NCBI GenBank assembly: GCA_041946865.1 | Contig: JBHGBF010000044.1 | Span: 1-27,771, forward strand | DNA length: 27,771 bases | Direction: 5' to 3' | Source of the DNA: RPQK01 sp041946865 | Lineage (GTDB): Bacteria > Acidobacteriota > UBA6911 > RPQK01 | Part shown: positions 8,037-15,713 of the stretch, one piece after another | Layout of the letters: each line of letters starts with the position of its first letter | Position numbering within the stretch: the stretch's first letter is position 1 | The notes under the pieces: model-generated | Seen by the model: only the letters and a program-made list of their open reading frames with translations | Databases searched by the model: none | What the model was told of the DNA's origin: nothing | Translations under genes and position numbers: made by a program

Positions 8037-9095
8037 ATGTATCAACCGGGTATGAAAAGCAACCTGTTAGGCCTGAACCAGGCGGAGATTCTCGAGCTGG
8101 TTGAATCAATAGGGGAAAAACCGTTCAGGGCGAAACAGCTCTATCACGAGATCTATCGGAGATCCCAGCTGGACTTCCTCGAAATGACCGAGCTGTCAAA
8201 GGCATTCCGGCGACGGCTCGCAGAAGAATTTCGAATCTCCCTGCCGGAAATTGCGCGTCGGTCTGCCGCGCAGGACGGCACGGTCAAGTATCTTTTTCGC
8301 CTGGAAGACAACCGATTCGTGGAATCGGTTTTCATTCCCGAGGAGGATCGCGATACTCTCTGCATTTCCTCGCAGGTCGGCTGTAATATCGGCTGCCGTT
8401 TTTGCATGACAGCTCAGATGGGACTGGAACGGAATCTGAAGGTCGAGGAGATACTTGGCCAGGTTCTGAGCGTAGCCAAAGAAAAGAACCTTCAACGCGG
8501 AAGTTTCAGCGTCGTTTTTATGGGCATGGGAGAGCCTCTCCAGAACTACAAAAACGTCATGAAGGCTTTTCGCCTGATGACTGATCCCCTGGGCATGTCC
8601 ATGTCTCACCGCAAGGTAACGGTCTCAACCTCCGGAGTCGTCCCGGCTCTTCGCAAGATGCACCACGAGGAGGCCTTTCCGAACATCGCCATTTCGCTCA
8701 ACGCCACCTCCAACAGCCTGCGCGACGAGTTGATGCCGCTTAACCAGAAGTGGAACCTCGAAGCCCTGATCCAGGCCTGCCGGGAATTCCCGATCGAGCC
8801 GCGGCGACGCATCATGTTCGAATACGTCCTGCTTGCGGGAGTGAATGACTCCGACCAGGACGCTCACGCGCTGTTGCGCCTTTTCCGCGGCCTGCGGCCC
8901 AAGGTCAATCTGATTCCCTACAACCCCAATCCCGGTCTTCCCTATCGCCGCCCGTCTCCGGAGAGAATTGCCCGGTTTCGAGACATCCTGGTGAACGAGG
9001 GGATCGCCGTTTTCATGCGGAAGACGCGTGGTGACGATATCGCGGCCGCCTGCGGCCAGCTGGCTTATATGGAAGGAGCGAGGGCCGGTGCCTAA
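8037..9095 (+). CDS. rlmN: Dual-specificity 23S rRNA/tRNA adenine C2 methyltransferase
   Basis: A radical-SAM enzyme that methylates C2 of A2503 in 23S rRNA and A37 in some tRNAs. With the ATG at 8037 it has 352 residues. The [4Fe-4S]/SAM motif is CNIGCRFC (Cys116, 120, 123), GMGEPLQNY is the SAM-binding segment, and Cys339 in the C-terminal AACGQL is the methyl-carrying cysteine. The start could also be the ATG at 8052, and neither has a ribosome site. A TAAAAT box at 8033-8038 could serve as a -10 for the 8052 start, giving an almost leaderless message. The gene's 3' end overlaps the start of mtaB by 8 nt. The start is divergent from, and 11 bp away from, the metallo-hydrolase. Confidence 0.95.
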   Translation: MYQPGMKSNLLGLNQAEILELVESIGEKPFRAKQLYHEIYRRSQLDFLEMTELSKAFRRRLAEEFRISLPEIARRSAAQDGTVKYLFRLEDNRFVESVFIPEEDRDTLCISSQVGCNIGCRFCMTAQMGLERNLKVEEILGQVLSVAKEKNLQRGSFSVVFMGMGEPLQNYKNVMKAFRLMTDPLGMSMSHRKVTVSTSGVVPALRKMHHEEAFPNIAISLNATSNSLRDELMPLNQKWNLEALIQACREFPIEPRRRIMFEYVLLAGVNDSDQDAHALLRLFRGLRPKVNLIPYNPNPGLPYRRPSPERIARFRDILVNEGIAVFMRKTRGDDIAAACGQLAYMEGARAGA

Positions 9096-10413
9096 GAAGC
9101 TCTACCTCGCTACCTTCGGATGCCGTACCAACCAGGCCGACAGCGCCGCCATCCGGGACAGCCTGTTCAATGAAGGTTTCGAGGAGACGGAACGATGCGA
9201 AGAGGCCGACATCATCGTCGTCAACTCCTGCACGGTGACTCAGCGCTCCGACCAGCAGGTTCGCCAGCTGAGCCGGAAGCTGCGACGCGAGAACCCAGGG
9301 GCCCGGCTCCTGGTAACCGGCTGTTACGCCCAGCGAGATCCTGATGCGCTGTCCCGGATCGCCGGTATCGACGCCGTAATCGGGAACACACATCGCTCCC
9401 AGATCCCCCAGATCATCAAGGAATTGCAGCCCCAGGCTTCGGTCTCGACAGCCCACTCGGAGATTGCCGCGATCTACCGGGATGATTTTGCCCGCGTCCG
9501 GGCGATCGGCGAAAGCCCGGCGGTGCAGCTGGGCGGGCGTACCCGGCCGTTCGTCAAGATCCAGGACGGCTGCGACGCTAAATGCAGCTATTGCATCATT
9601 CCTTCGGTGCGAGGCCCGAGCCGCAGCGTCCCGCCAGAGCTGGTCCTCGGCCAGGTTCGGGATCTCGCGCTAAGGGGATTCAAGGAAATTGTCTTAACCG
9701 GAATCCACATCGGCACCTACGGCTTCCACCTCCAGCCTCGCTATTTGCTTGACCGGTTGCTGGCGGAGATCGTCGAGCTGCCCGGGCTGGTCCAGGTCCG
9801 AATCAGCTCACTGGAGCCGATGGAGCTGTCCCGGAAAGTCATCGAGCTTGCCAGCCGGACGAACAAGATCGCGCCGCATTTCCATATTTGCCTGCAGAGC
9901 GGCAGCGACCGGATCCTGAAGGCCATGCGCCGGCCGTACAAAACTGCGCGGTTCGCCTCGATCGTTGAGACGATCCGGGAGCGTATTCCGCATGCCGGCA
10001 TAGGGACTGACGTCATCGTCGGTTTCCCGGGTGAAACCGAGGAAGACCATCGCCAGACGGTCGACTTCGTGGAAAAAATGCCGTTCACCTACCTTCATTG
10101 CTTCCCTTACAGCGACCGTCCGGGGACCGCCTCGTCCACTATGCCCGGCCACGTCGCTCCTGACCAGATCCGACGGCGCAGCGCGGCCTTGCGCATGATT
10201 TCGTCGAACAAGAATCGCCGCTTTCGGCGGGGCTTCCTCGGCAGGAGACTGCGAGTCTTGACGCTGGCGGACCAGGCGGGCGGGAAGCGGCTGGCTCTGT
10301 CCGGCAACTATCTGCGCGTGCGGCTCCCCCTCGATACACCACCCAATCTCATGCTTGAGGTCGAGATCACGGGTGAAGCCGGTGAAGACCTGGTGGGCCT
10401 TCCCCCCAAGTAG
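9088..10413 (+). CDS. mtaB: tRNA t6A37 methylthiotransferase MtaB
   Basis: Converts N6-threonylcarbamoyladenosine at tRNA position 37 to its 2-methylthio form. The 441-residue protein has the two-cluster layout of methylthiotransferases: N-terminal UPF0004 cysteines at 12, 48 and 79 (TFGCRTNQADS, NSCTVT, GCYAQR), radical-SAM motif CDAKCSYC (162-169), and a C-terminal TRAM-like region. NQADS and CIIPSVRGPSRS place it with MtaB rather than MiaB or RimO. I chose the GTG at 9088 because AAGGAG lies at 9073-9078 and the protein then starts at the first strand. It overlaps the rlmN stop by 8 nt, so the two tRNA/rRNA modification enzymes are probably co-translated. Confidence 0.93.
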   Translation: MPKKLYLATFGCRTNQADSAAIRDSLFNEGFEETERCEEADIIVVNSCTVTQRSDQQVRQLSRKLRRENPGARLLVTGCYAQRDPDALSRIAGIDAVIGNTHRSQIPQIIKELQPQASVSTAHSEIAAIYRDDFARVRAIGESPAVQLGGRTRPFVKIQDGCDAKCSYCIIPSVRGPSRSVPPELVLGQVRDLALRGFKEIVLTGIHIGTYGFHLQPRYLLDRLLAEIVELPGLVQVRISSLEPMELSRKVIELASRTNKIAPHFHICLQSGSDRILKAMRRPYKTARFASIVETIRERIPHAGIGTDVIVGFPGETEEDHRQTVDFVEKMPFTYLHCFPYSDRPGTASSTMPGHVAPDQIRRRSAALRMISSNKNRRFRRGFLGRRLRVLTLADQAGGKRLALSGNYLRVRLPLDTPPNLMLEVEITGEAGEDLVGLPPK

Positions 10414-10458
10414 CAGTCCCGTCCACGCCGCGGTCCTGTGTTGCAGGTGCTTGCGGAA

Positions 10459-10597
10459 GCGGGCGCGCCTGGCTGGGCGCACGGTTCTCTCTGCATCGGT
10501 CTCCCCCGCGACCAGGTGTCACCCCTCGATACTACGAGCGACAAAAGACGCCGTCGCCGATGCGGTGCAAGCCGCGCGCCCAGCCAAGAGCGCCGCC
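10459..10597. repeat. Long imperfect inverted repeat in mtaB/acpS convergent gap
   Basis: Positions 10470-10499 and 10557-10586 are inverted copies matching at 24 of 30 positions, including a perfect 11-bp outer core (TGGCTGGGCGC / GCGCCCAGCCA) and a perfect 7-bp inner block (GCATCGG). The arms extend outward another 11 positions with 7 matches. The loop is 57 nt. The element fills most of the 186-bp gap between two convergent genes and ends 2 bp before the acpS stop. There is no T-run, so it is not a classical terminator. It may be a bidirectional transcription-end structure, a decayed miniature element or a structured RNA. Confidence 0.6.
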
Positions 10598-10599
10598 GG

Positions 10600-10974
10600 T
10601 CAATTCTCGAGCACCACCACTGCTACCGCGTACTCCTTGGAGTGGGTGATGGACAGGAGCGCCCGGTTGGCTCCTGACTTCTGGAACAACTCCCGAGCCT
10701 TTCCGTACAAGCACAGTTCCGGCTTGCCGCCGGCGCCGGGGACCACTTCGACATCGGTCCAACGGATTCCGCCTTGCCAGCCGGTGCCCAGGGCCTTCAG
10801 AGCAGCCTCTTTCGCGGCAAAACGGCCGGCATAGTGCTGATATTGCGTCTTGCCCTGCCCGCAATACTCAATCTCCCTGCCGGTAAAAACCCGCCTGGCC
10901 ATGCTCTCGCTGCCTGTGATTGCCTGTGAAATCCTCCGGATCTCGACGATGTCGACCCCAACTCCGATGATCAT
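10600..10974 (-). CDS. acpS: Holo-[acyl-carrier-protein] synthase
   Basis: Transfers phosphopantetheine from CoA to acyl carrier protein. The 124-residue length fits the AcpS type. The Mg-binding Asp8 lies in GVGVDIVEIRRI (4-14) and the second ligand Glu56 in FAAKEAALKALGTG (52-65); SITHSKEYAVAVVV closes the fold. The ATG at 10974 is only 19 bp from the GTG of the divergent pgeF, and no Shine-Dalgarno is visible on this strand. The stop lies against the long inverted repeat. Identification is firm. Confidence 0.95.
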   Translation of the reverse strand: MIIGVGVDIVEIRRISQAITGSESMARRVFTGREIEYCGQGKTQYQHYAGRFAAKEAALKALGTGWQGGIRWTDVEVVPGAGGKPELCLYGKARELFQKSGANRALLSITHSKEYAVAVVVLEN

Positions 10975-10993
10975 TGAACTGTGCTAACCTTTC

Positions 10994-11746
10994 GTGGTGT
11001 TCTACGAGAAGACCCTCGGATCTACCCGTTTCTTCGTTTTTTCCGAGCTCGAGGAGGTTTCAGGCCTTCTCCATGCTTTTACCACCCGAGCCACAGACCA
11101 CTTAGTCAAAGATGCTCCCTCCGCCACAGAAGTCGCGTCCGGAAAGAGTCTTTTCCTGGCAACGCTGGGGATTCGACCCGAGCAGATCGTCCAGCTGAAG
11201 CAGATCCATTCGGATCGAGTGGTGAAGATTGACGACAGCTACAGCGCCAACCAGGGCGCGGTGCCGGAACGTGCCGATGGGATTCAGCTCGCGCGCGCCG
11301 GGTTCTTTGCCGTCATAAAAACCGCCGATTGTGCTCCCATTATCGCCGTGCATCCGAAGAGCAGGAGCGTCTGCGCTCTTCACGCCGGCTGGCGGGGAAC
11401 ACGCGACCGTATCACAAGGAAGGCCCTGACGCGTTTTCTTGCCGAAACGGGAGCCGACCCGACCGAGCTGCTGGTTGCGATCGGACCCTCCATCCGCAAG
11501 TGTTGCTATGAAGTCGGGATGGAAGTTCTTCAGCAGTTCGCCGACGCCGAACATGACATGGATCGAATTGCGTCCGGACGTTGGTTGGATATCGTCGACG
11601 CGAATCGCGCGCAAGTGGAAGACCTGGGAGTCGACTGCTTCCTTGACTCCGGCATGTGCACAGCCTGCCGTACCGACCTGTTCTATTCCTATCGCAGAGA
11701 GGGTAAAACCGGCCGGCTGTGGGCGCTGGCGGGATTTACCACCTGA
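10994..11746 (+). CDS. pgeF: Peptidoglycan editing factor / purine nucleoside phosphorylase (YfiH/YlmD family)
   Basis: A laccase-domain (multi-copper-oxidase-like) enzyme; family members act as purine nucleoside phosphorylase/adenosine deaminase and as an editor that removes wrong peptidoglycan precursors. The 250-residue protein has the metal triad as QIHSDRV (His72), ADCAPI (Cys113) and HAGWRGT (His130), and the C-terminal CTACRTDLFYSYRREG characteristic of the family. The start is GTG at 10994, with a second GTG at 10997 equally possible; the ribosome site is poor. It is divergent from acpS with 19 bp between starts and convergent with purE across a hairpin. Older annotation calls this family polyphenol oxidase. 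Confidence 0.92.
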   Translation: MVFYEKTLGSTRFFVFSELEEVSGLLHAFTTRATDHLVKDAPSATEVASGKSLFLATLGIRPEQIVQLKQIHSDRVVKIDDSYSANQGAVPERADGIQLARAGFFAVIKTADCAPIIAVHPKSRSVCALHAGWRGTRDRITRKALTRFLAETGADPTELLVAIGPSIRKCCYEVGMEVLQQFADAEHDMDRIASGRWLDIVDANRAQVEDLGVDCFLDSGMCTACRTDLFYSYRREGKTGRLWALAGFTT

Positions 11747-11760
11747 GTGAACCGAACCGA

Positions 11761-11783
11761 ACAGAGCCGCGAGCCGGCTCTGT
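11761..11783. terminator. Bidirectional hairpin between pgeF and purE
   Basis: A perfect 9-bp stem, ACAGAGCCG / CGGCTCTGT, with a 5-nt loop sits in the 48-bp convergent gap, 14 bp after the pgeF stop and 11 bp before the purE stop. There is no strong T-run on the plus strand; on the minus strand the following TCGGTTCGGTTC is only moderately T-rich. Position and symmetry favour termination of both genes, though it may be a weak or factor-assisted terminator. Confidence 0.6.
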
Positions 11784-11794
11784 GGAAGAGGCCG

Positions 11795-12280
11795 TTACTC
11801 CCCGACCTTGTACCCCATGATTTCCTGCTCCATGTCGTGGCGATAGCGCTTCAGCTTCTCGGACAGGGCCGGATCGTTCAGGGCCAGGATGGCAACGGCG
11901 TACAGGGCCGCGTTTTTGGCCCCTGCTCTTCCGACAGCCATGCAGCCGACCGGTACTCCGGGCGGCATCTGCACCGTTGAGAGCAGGGCATCCATTCCCT
12001 TTAGGGGGGAAGACTCAATTGGAACACCTATAATCGGCAACACGGTGTGGGCGGCGAGGACTCCGGCCAGGTGGGCGGCGGAGCCGGCGCCTGCGATCAA
12101 GACCTTCAAACCTCGTGATTCCGCGTTCTCGACGTACTCCAGAGTGGCGTGAGGAGAGCGGTGAGCGGAGAGGACCCGGCTTTCGCAGCCGATTCCGAAA
12201 TCCTTCAACACTTTGGCCGCTTCGCCCATGGTCTCGGCATCCGACTTGCTGCCCATGAGGATTCCGACTTGAAGTTTCAT
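11795..12280 (-). CDS. purE: N5-carboxyaminoimidazole ribonucleotide mutase
   Basis: Rearranges N5-CAIR to CAIR in purine synthesis. The 161-residue class I enzyme shows the substrate-binding MGSKSD (9-14), SAHRSP (38-43) with the catalytic His, GAGSAAHLAG (64-73) and MPPGVPV (105-111). The ATG at 12280 lies 3 nt after the purD stop, so the two are co-transcribed. purK, which supplies N5-CAIR, is not in the window. Motifs and length are entirely normal. Confidence 0.97.
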   Translation of the reverse strand: MKLQVGILMGSKSDAETMGEAAKVLKDFGIGCESRVLSAHRSPHATLEYVENAESRGLKVLIAGAGSAAHLAGVLAAHTVLPIIGVPIESSPLKGMDALLSTVQMPPGVPVGCMAVGRAGAKNAALYAVAILALNDPALSEKLKRYRHDMEQEIMGYKVGE

Positions 12281-12283
12281 AGG

Positions 12284-13576
12284 TCAATGGTCCGTCTTCA
12301 CTTTTCTGAGGCCTTTGGCTGCGATGTCCCGCCGGTAATACATACCTTCGAAGTGGACCTTGTTGACCCCTTCGTAGGCCCGCAGAATCGCTTCTTCCAG
12401 CGAGTTCGCCCTCGCGGTGACTCCCAGGACCCGGCCACCGCTTGAAACCGTCTTCCCGTTACGTTCGACCGTCCCCGCATGGAAAACCACGGTATCCCTG
12501 GCTTCCGCAGCCATTTCCAGTCCTGTAATCTTCTTGCCTTTTTGATAGGCGCCCGGGTACCCGCCTGAGGCCACCACGACGCAGACAACCGCATCATTAT
12601 TCCATCGGACTTCACTCTGGGTTAAATCGCCTCGGGCCACGCCGGCCAGGATTCGAGCCAGATCGCTATCCAATCGCGGGAGCACCACCTGGGTCTCCGG
12701 GTCTCCAAAGCGGGCGTTGTACTCGAGGACCTTCGGCCCTGAGGCGGTGATCATCAGCCCGGCATACAGGATGCCGCGGAAAGGCGCGCCCTCTTCGGCC
12801 ATACCGCGGATCGTCGGCTCGATAATTTCCGACAGGATACGCTGGCGAAGCGGCGGCGAGAGGATGGCGTCGATCGAGTAAGCGCCCATTCCCCCGGTGT
12901 TGGGTCCCGTGTCACCGTCAAAAACTGCCTTGTGATCTTGAGACGGGACCATCGGCACGAAGCCCCGCCCGTCTGAAAAGACCATGAAAGACACTTCCTC
13001 GCCCTGCAGAAACTCTTCAATCACGAGACGGTCGCCGGATGCGCCGAACTGGCGTTCGCGCATGATCACATCCACAGCAGCCGACGCGGCCGGAAGATCG
13101 GGGCAGATGAACACTCCCTTGCCCGCCGCCAGCCCATCCGCTTTGACAACCAGGGGAAACTGGTACCGGCCGGCGAGCAAATCCGCGTGAGCAGCTGACA
13201 CATCCGTATAAGTCTGGTAATCCGCCGTGGGGATACGGTGACGGCGCATGAAGTCCTTGGCGAAGGCCTTGCTGCCCTCGAGCTGGGCCGCCTTGCGACT
13301 GGGCCCCATGGCGAGAAGCCCGGCCGCCTCGAACTGGTCAACGATCCCGGCGACCAGAGGCGCCTCCGGACCGATCACCGTCAGGTCGATCTGCCGCGAC
13401 AGGGCAAATTCCAGCAAACGGGCGCCGTCATCCGCATCAATAGAGACATTCTCTCCCACCTGGGATGTGCCGGCATTTCCAGGAGCGCAATACAGGTGAG
13501 TCAGCGCAGGGCTCTGCTTCAGCTTCCAGCAAATCGCGTGTTCACGTCCGCCGGACCCAACGACGAGTATTTTCAC
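12284..13576 (-). CDS. purD: Phosphoribosylamine-glycine ligase (GAR synthetase)
   Basis: Joins glycine to phosphoribosylamine with ATP, the second step of purine synthesis. The 430-residue ATP-grasp enzyme begins MKILVVGSGGREHA, its standard opening. LVVKADGLAAGKGV is the ATP-binding loop, GPNTGGMGAYS the substrate/Mg segment and EYNARFGDPETQ the metal-binding motif. It is second in the fmdB-purD-purE operon, 32 nt after fmdB and 3 nt before purE. No anomaly seen. Confidence 0.97.
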   Translation of the reverse strand: MKILVVGSGGREHAICWKLKQSPALTHLYCAPGNAGTSQVGENVSIDADDGARLLEFALSRQIDLTVIGPEAPLVAGIVDQFEAAGLLAMGPSRKAAQLEGSKAFAKDFMRRHRIPTADYQTYTDVSAAHADLLAGRYQFPLVVKADGLAAGKGVFICPDLPAASAAVDVIMRERQFGASGDRLVIEEFLQGEEVSFMVFSDGRGFVPMVPSQDHKAVFDGDTGPNTGGMGAYSIDAILSPPLRQRILSEIIEPTIRGMAEEGAPFRGILYAGLMITASGPKVLEYNARFGDPETQVVLPRLDSDLARILAGVARGDLTQSEVRWNNDAVVCVVVASGGYPGAYQKGKKITGLEMAAEARDTVVFHAGTVERNGKTVSSGGRVLGVTARANSLEEAILRAYEGVNKVHFEGMYYRRDIAAKGLRKVKTDH

Positions 13577-13608
13577 GAGTTGAGTGTAATCGAGGCAGGC
13601 TTATCTGG

Positions 13609-13899
13609 CTAGTCCGGTTTTGCAGCCTTTACACTCTCAGTCTTGGCACTGGTCGTCGCAGAAGTACTCTCCGGCTTTGCAGAGGTTTCTTCCTTCCCGC
13701 CGGAGCCGTTTGTGCCGTTCTTCCGGGAATAATCCGTCACATACCAACCGGAGCCTTTGAACTGGATGGCGGGCGGAGAAAGCAGGCGCTCGAGTTTTCC
13801 ACCGCAATGCTGACAGGTATCAAGCGGACTGTCCGAGAACTTCTGGATCACCTCCACCCGTTGATCACACCTTTCACAGCGATATTCATAAAGGGGCAT
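13609..13899 (-). CDS. FmdB-family zinc-ribbon protein
   Basis: A 96-residue protein with an N-terminal FmdB/CxxC-type zinc ribbon: MPLYEYRCERC supplies Cys8 and Cys11, and CQHC supplies Cys29 and Cys32. The following GSGWYVTDY is common in this family. From about residue 60 the tail is low-complexity, rich in Ser, Thr, Ala, Glu and Lys and probably disordered. The function of the family is unknown; a regulatory or metal-handling role is often assumed. The ATG at 13899 has AGGAGA seven bases upstream, which decides it against an ATG seven codons earlier. It leads the purD-purE operon and has its own clear promoters upstream. Confidence 0.88.
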   Translation of the reverse strand: MPLYEYRCERCDQRVEVIQKFSDSPLDTCQHCGGKLERLLSPPAIQFKGSGWYVTDYSRKNGTNGSGGKEETSAKPESTSATTSAKTESVKAAKPD

Positions 13900-13923
13900 G
13901 AGAAATCTCCTGAGGAACAAGTC

Positions 13924-13932
13924 ATTATATCA
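13924..13932 (-). promoter_or_regulatory. Extended -10 promoter for fmdB-purD-purE
   Basis: The minus strand reads TGATATAAT here, a perfect TATAAT preceded by TG with one base between, the extended -10 arrangement. No -35 match lies at 16-18 bp. Transcription would start near 13917, about 18 nt before the ATG and just ahead of the ribosome site. It is downstream of and separate from the TTGACA/TATATT promoter, so the operon appears to have tandem promoters. Confidence 0.5.
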
Positions 13933-13939
13933 GAGCGGC

Positions 13940-13969
13940 AATATAAGATCGTCTTCTAAACACTGTCAA
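13940..13969 (-). promoter_or_regulatory. Sigma-70-type promoter for fmdB-purD-purE
   Basis: On the minus strand a perfect -35 box TTGACA (13964-13969) is followed by an 18-bp spacer and TATATT (13940-13945), five of six matches to TATAAT. Transcription would start near 13933, giving a leader of about 34 nt before the fmdB ATG. This is the best promoter match I found in the window. Confidence 0.65.
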
Positions 13970-14117
13970 GCCGCGGCTGGTGGGCTCCCCAGACTCGTAG
14001 AACCAGCCTGTGCGTTGTGCTCTTCGCCGCTTATGATCACCTTCGAGCCGCCGCCAAGATGGGGGCTTAGGAGAAGCAGCTTGTCTCCGCCAGGACAGGG
14101 TTCCGCATCACTTGTGG

Positions 14118-14123
14118 TATCCT
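14118..14123 (+). promoter_or_regulatory. Possible extended -10 for the Ycf46-like ATPase gene
   Basis: TATCCT preceded by TGG forms a TGN-type extended -10. No -35 is recognisable. The start point would fall within a few bases of the ATG at 14134, which fits the absence of a ribosome binding site. This is a weak, pattern-based call. Confidence 0.25.
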
Positions 14124-14133
14124 TCCGCCCGGC

Positions 14134-15624
14134 ATGAGCCTGCTGACCACCATCCATGACATCAAGACGCTGGTTGTCTCGTTTCATCCGCTCATTGTGA
14201 TTGACACCGTCGACGAAGAGCGGGTCCAGTCCCTGCTGATCTCTGTCGCGGCCGAACTGAAAATCGCTCACTTTGAATGGTCCTTGACTCGCGGGCTTTC
14301 CCGCCTGCCCGGAGGTTCACCGATCTACGCCACAACCGAGCCGACCCAGGTATTGCGCCACCTGAGCTGCATGGACCTGGAGGGTGTCTTCCACTTGAAG
14401 GACTTCCGCCCTCACCTCCAGGACGCGGCCGTGGCGCGGCAATTCCGAGAGCTGCTCGGCCAGTTTCGCAGGAAGCGCTGGGCTATCGTGCTCACTGGCA
14501 CGGGGGTCGATCTCCCGCCTGAAATCGAGAGCGAAGCGGCCCGGTTCAAGCTGGCAATGCCTGATAAAGAGGAGCTCAGAGAAGTAGTCCGCAGTGTTCT
14601 GACGTCTCTGAGCAGCTCCGGCCGGGTTCGAATCGGGCTCCGTTCGGCTGACATCAACCCCCTTCTTCAGGCGCTTTCCGGGATGACCGCCAATCAGGCC
14701 CGACAGGCGATCGCGCAGGCTGCCCTCGAGGACGGCGTGCTCGATGCAGCCGATATCAAGAAGGTGCTCGAACGAAAGATCCAGTCGATCCGCCAGTCGG
14801 GCCTGCTCGAATACTTCCCGGTCGGGGACAACCAATTCGAGTTGGCCGGCTTCGGCAAATTGAAAGAATGGCTGCGCCGCGCCCGCATCGGGTTCTCGCT
14901 TGAAGCCCGACAGCTGAACCTGCAGCCCCCGAAGGGTATGTTGATCGTAGGCGTGCAAGGCTGCGGCAAATCCCTGTGCGTGAAGTTCGTCGCCCGTGAA
15001 TGGCGATTGCCTCTGCTGAAGCTCGAGGCAGGACGGCTGTACGACAAGTACATCGGGGAATCGGAGAAGAATTTCCAGAAGGCCGTCGCGGCGGCGGAAT
15101 CACTGGCGCCGGTGGTCCTGTGGATCGACGAGCTCGAAAAAGCCCTGGCCAGCTCAACGAGCAGCGAGGCCGACGGCGGCCTGAGCCGCCGCCTGCTCGG
15201 CGCCTTCCTCACCTGGCTGCAGGAGAAAAGGCAGGACGTTTTCGTGGCGGCCACCGCGAACGACATCTGGAGCCTTCCGCCGGAACTGCTGAGGAAGGGC
15301 CGATTCGACGAGATATTCTTCGTTGACCTTCCAGACGACGCCGAACGAGGAGAAATCCTCAAGCTTCATCTCCGGTTAAGGAAACAGGAGCCGGGCCGGT
15401 TTGACTTTCCGTGCCTCGTCCAGGCCACGGACGGCTTCAGCGGGGCCGAGATCGAACAGGTGATTGTGGCCGCGCTCTACCGTGCCCTGTACGAGAAGCG
15501 GCCTCTGGAAACATCGCTCCTTTTGCAGGAAGTCCAAGGGACCGTTCCGCTGTCGGTCTCTCGTCGTGAAGACATCGACCGCCTGAGACGCACGGCCGAA
15601 GGCCGCTTCGTGAAGGTCTCCTGA
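14134..15624 (+). CDS. AAA-family ATPase, Ycf46-like
   Basis: A 496-residue protein similar in layout to the Ycf46 group of AAA ATPases known from cyanobacteria and plastids. The N-terminal part (about 1-215) is the non-catalytic Ycf46-type domain (LIVIDTVDEERVQSLL, FEWSLTRGLSRL). The AAA module (about 230-480) has Walker A GVQGCGKS (273-280), Walker B WIDE (330-333), a sensor-1 segment VAATAND, the Arg-finger segment RKGRFDE (Arg390) and a sensor-2 helix GFSGAEIEQ. All key residues are present, so it should hydrolyse ATP. The biochemical role is not established. The ATG has no Shine-Dalgarno. A TGGTATCCT box ends 10 nt before it, which would give an almost leaderless message. It is divergent from fmdB across 234 bp. 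Confidence 0.85.
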   Translation: MSLLTTIHDIKTLVVSFHPLIVIDTVDEERVQSLLISVAAELKIAHFEWSLTRGLSRLPGGSPIYATTEPTQVLRHLSCMDLEGVFHLKDFRPHLQDAAVARQFRELLGQFRRKRWAIVLTGTGVDLPPEIESEAARFKLAMPDKEELREVVRSVLTSLSSSGRVRIGLRSADINPLLQALSGMTANQARQAIAQAALEDGVLDAADIKKVLERKIQSIRQSGLLEYFPVGDNQFELAGFGKLKEWLRRARIGFSLEARQLNLQPPKGMLIVGVQGCGKSLCVKFVAREWRLPLLKLEAGRLYDKYIGESEKNFQKAVAAAESLAPVVLWIDELEKALASSTSSEADGGLSRRLLGAFLTWLQEKRQDVFVAATANDIWSLPPELLRKGRFDEIFFVDLPDDAERGEILKLHLRLRKQEPGRFDFPCLVQATDGFSGAEIEQVIVAALYRALYEKRPLETSLLLQEVQGTVPLSVSRREDIDRLRRTAEGRFVKVS

Positions 15625-15713
15625 GCGATTGGGCAGCGGCCGTGCCTTTTCACCACCGACTGGGTGCCTACACCCATATGCACTTCCTCTAGTTTCTTTC
15701 CCAGCCACGTCCT

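Noticed and set aside
13975..14008. GGCTGGT/ACCAGCC inverted repeat upstream of the fmdB promoters as an operator
   Set aside because: Seven bp with a 20-nt loop is close to chance in this composition and no regulator is implied.
13966..14271. A 101-codon minus-strand frame between fmdB and the ATPase gene as a coding gene
   Set aside because: Its first third lies over the ATPase coding sequence, it lacks a ribosome site and I do not recognise it; kept only as part of an observation.
15661..15676. Perfect 6-bp hairpin TGGGTG/CACCCA after the ATPase gene as a terminator
   Set aside because: Short stem, no T-run, and similar small hairpins occur by chance in GC-rich DNA.
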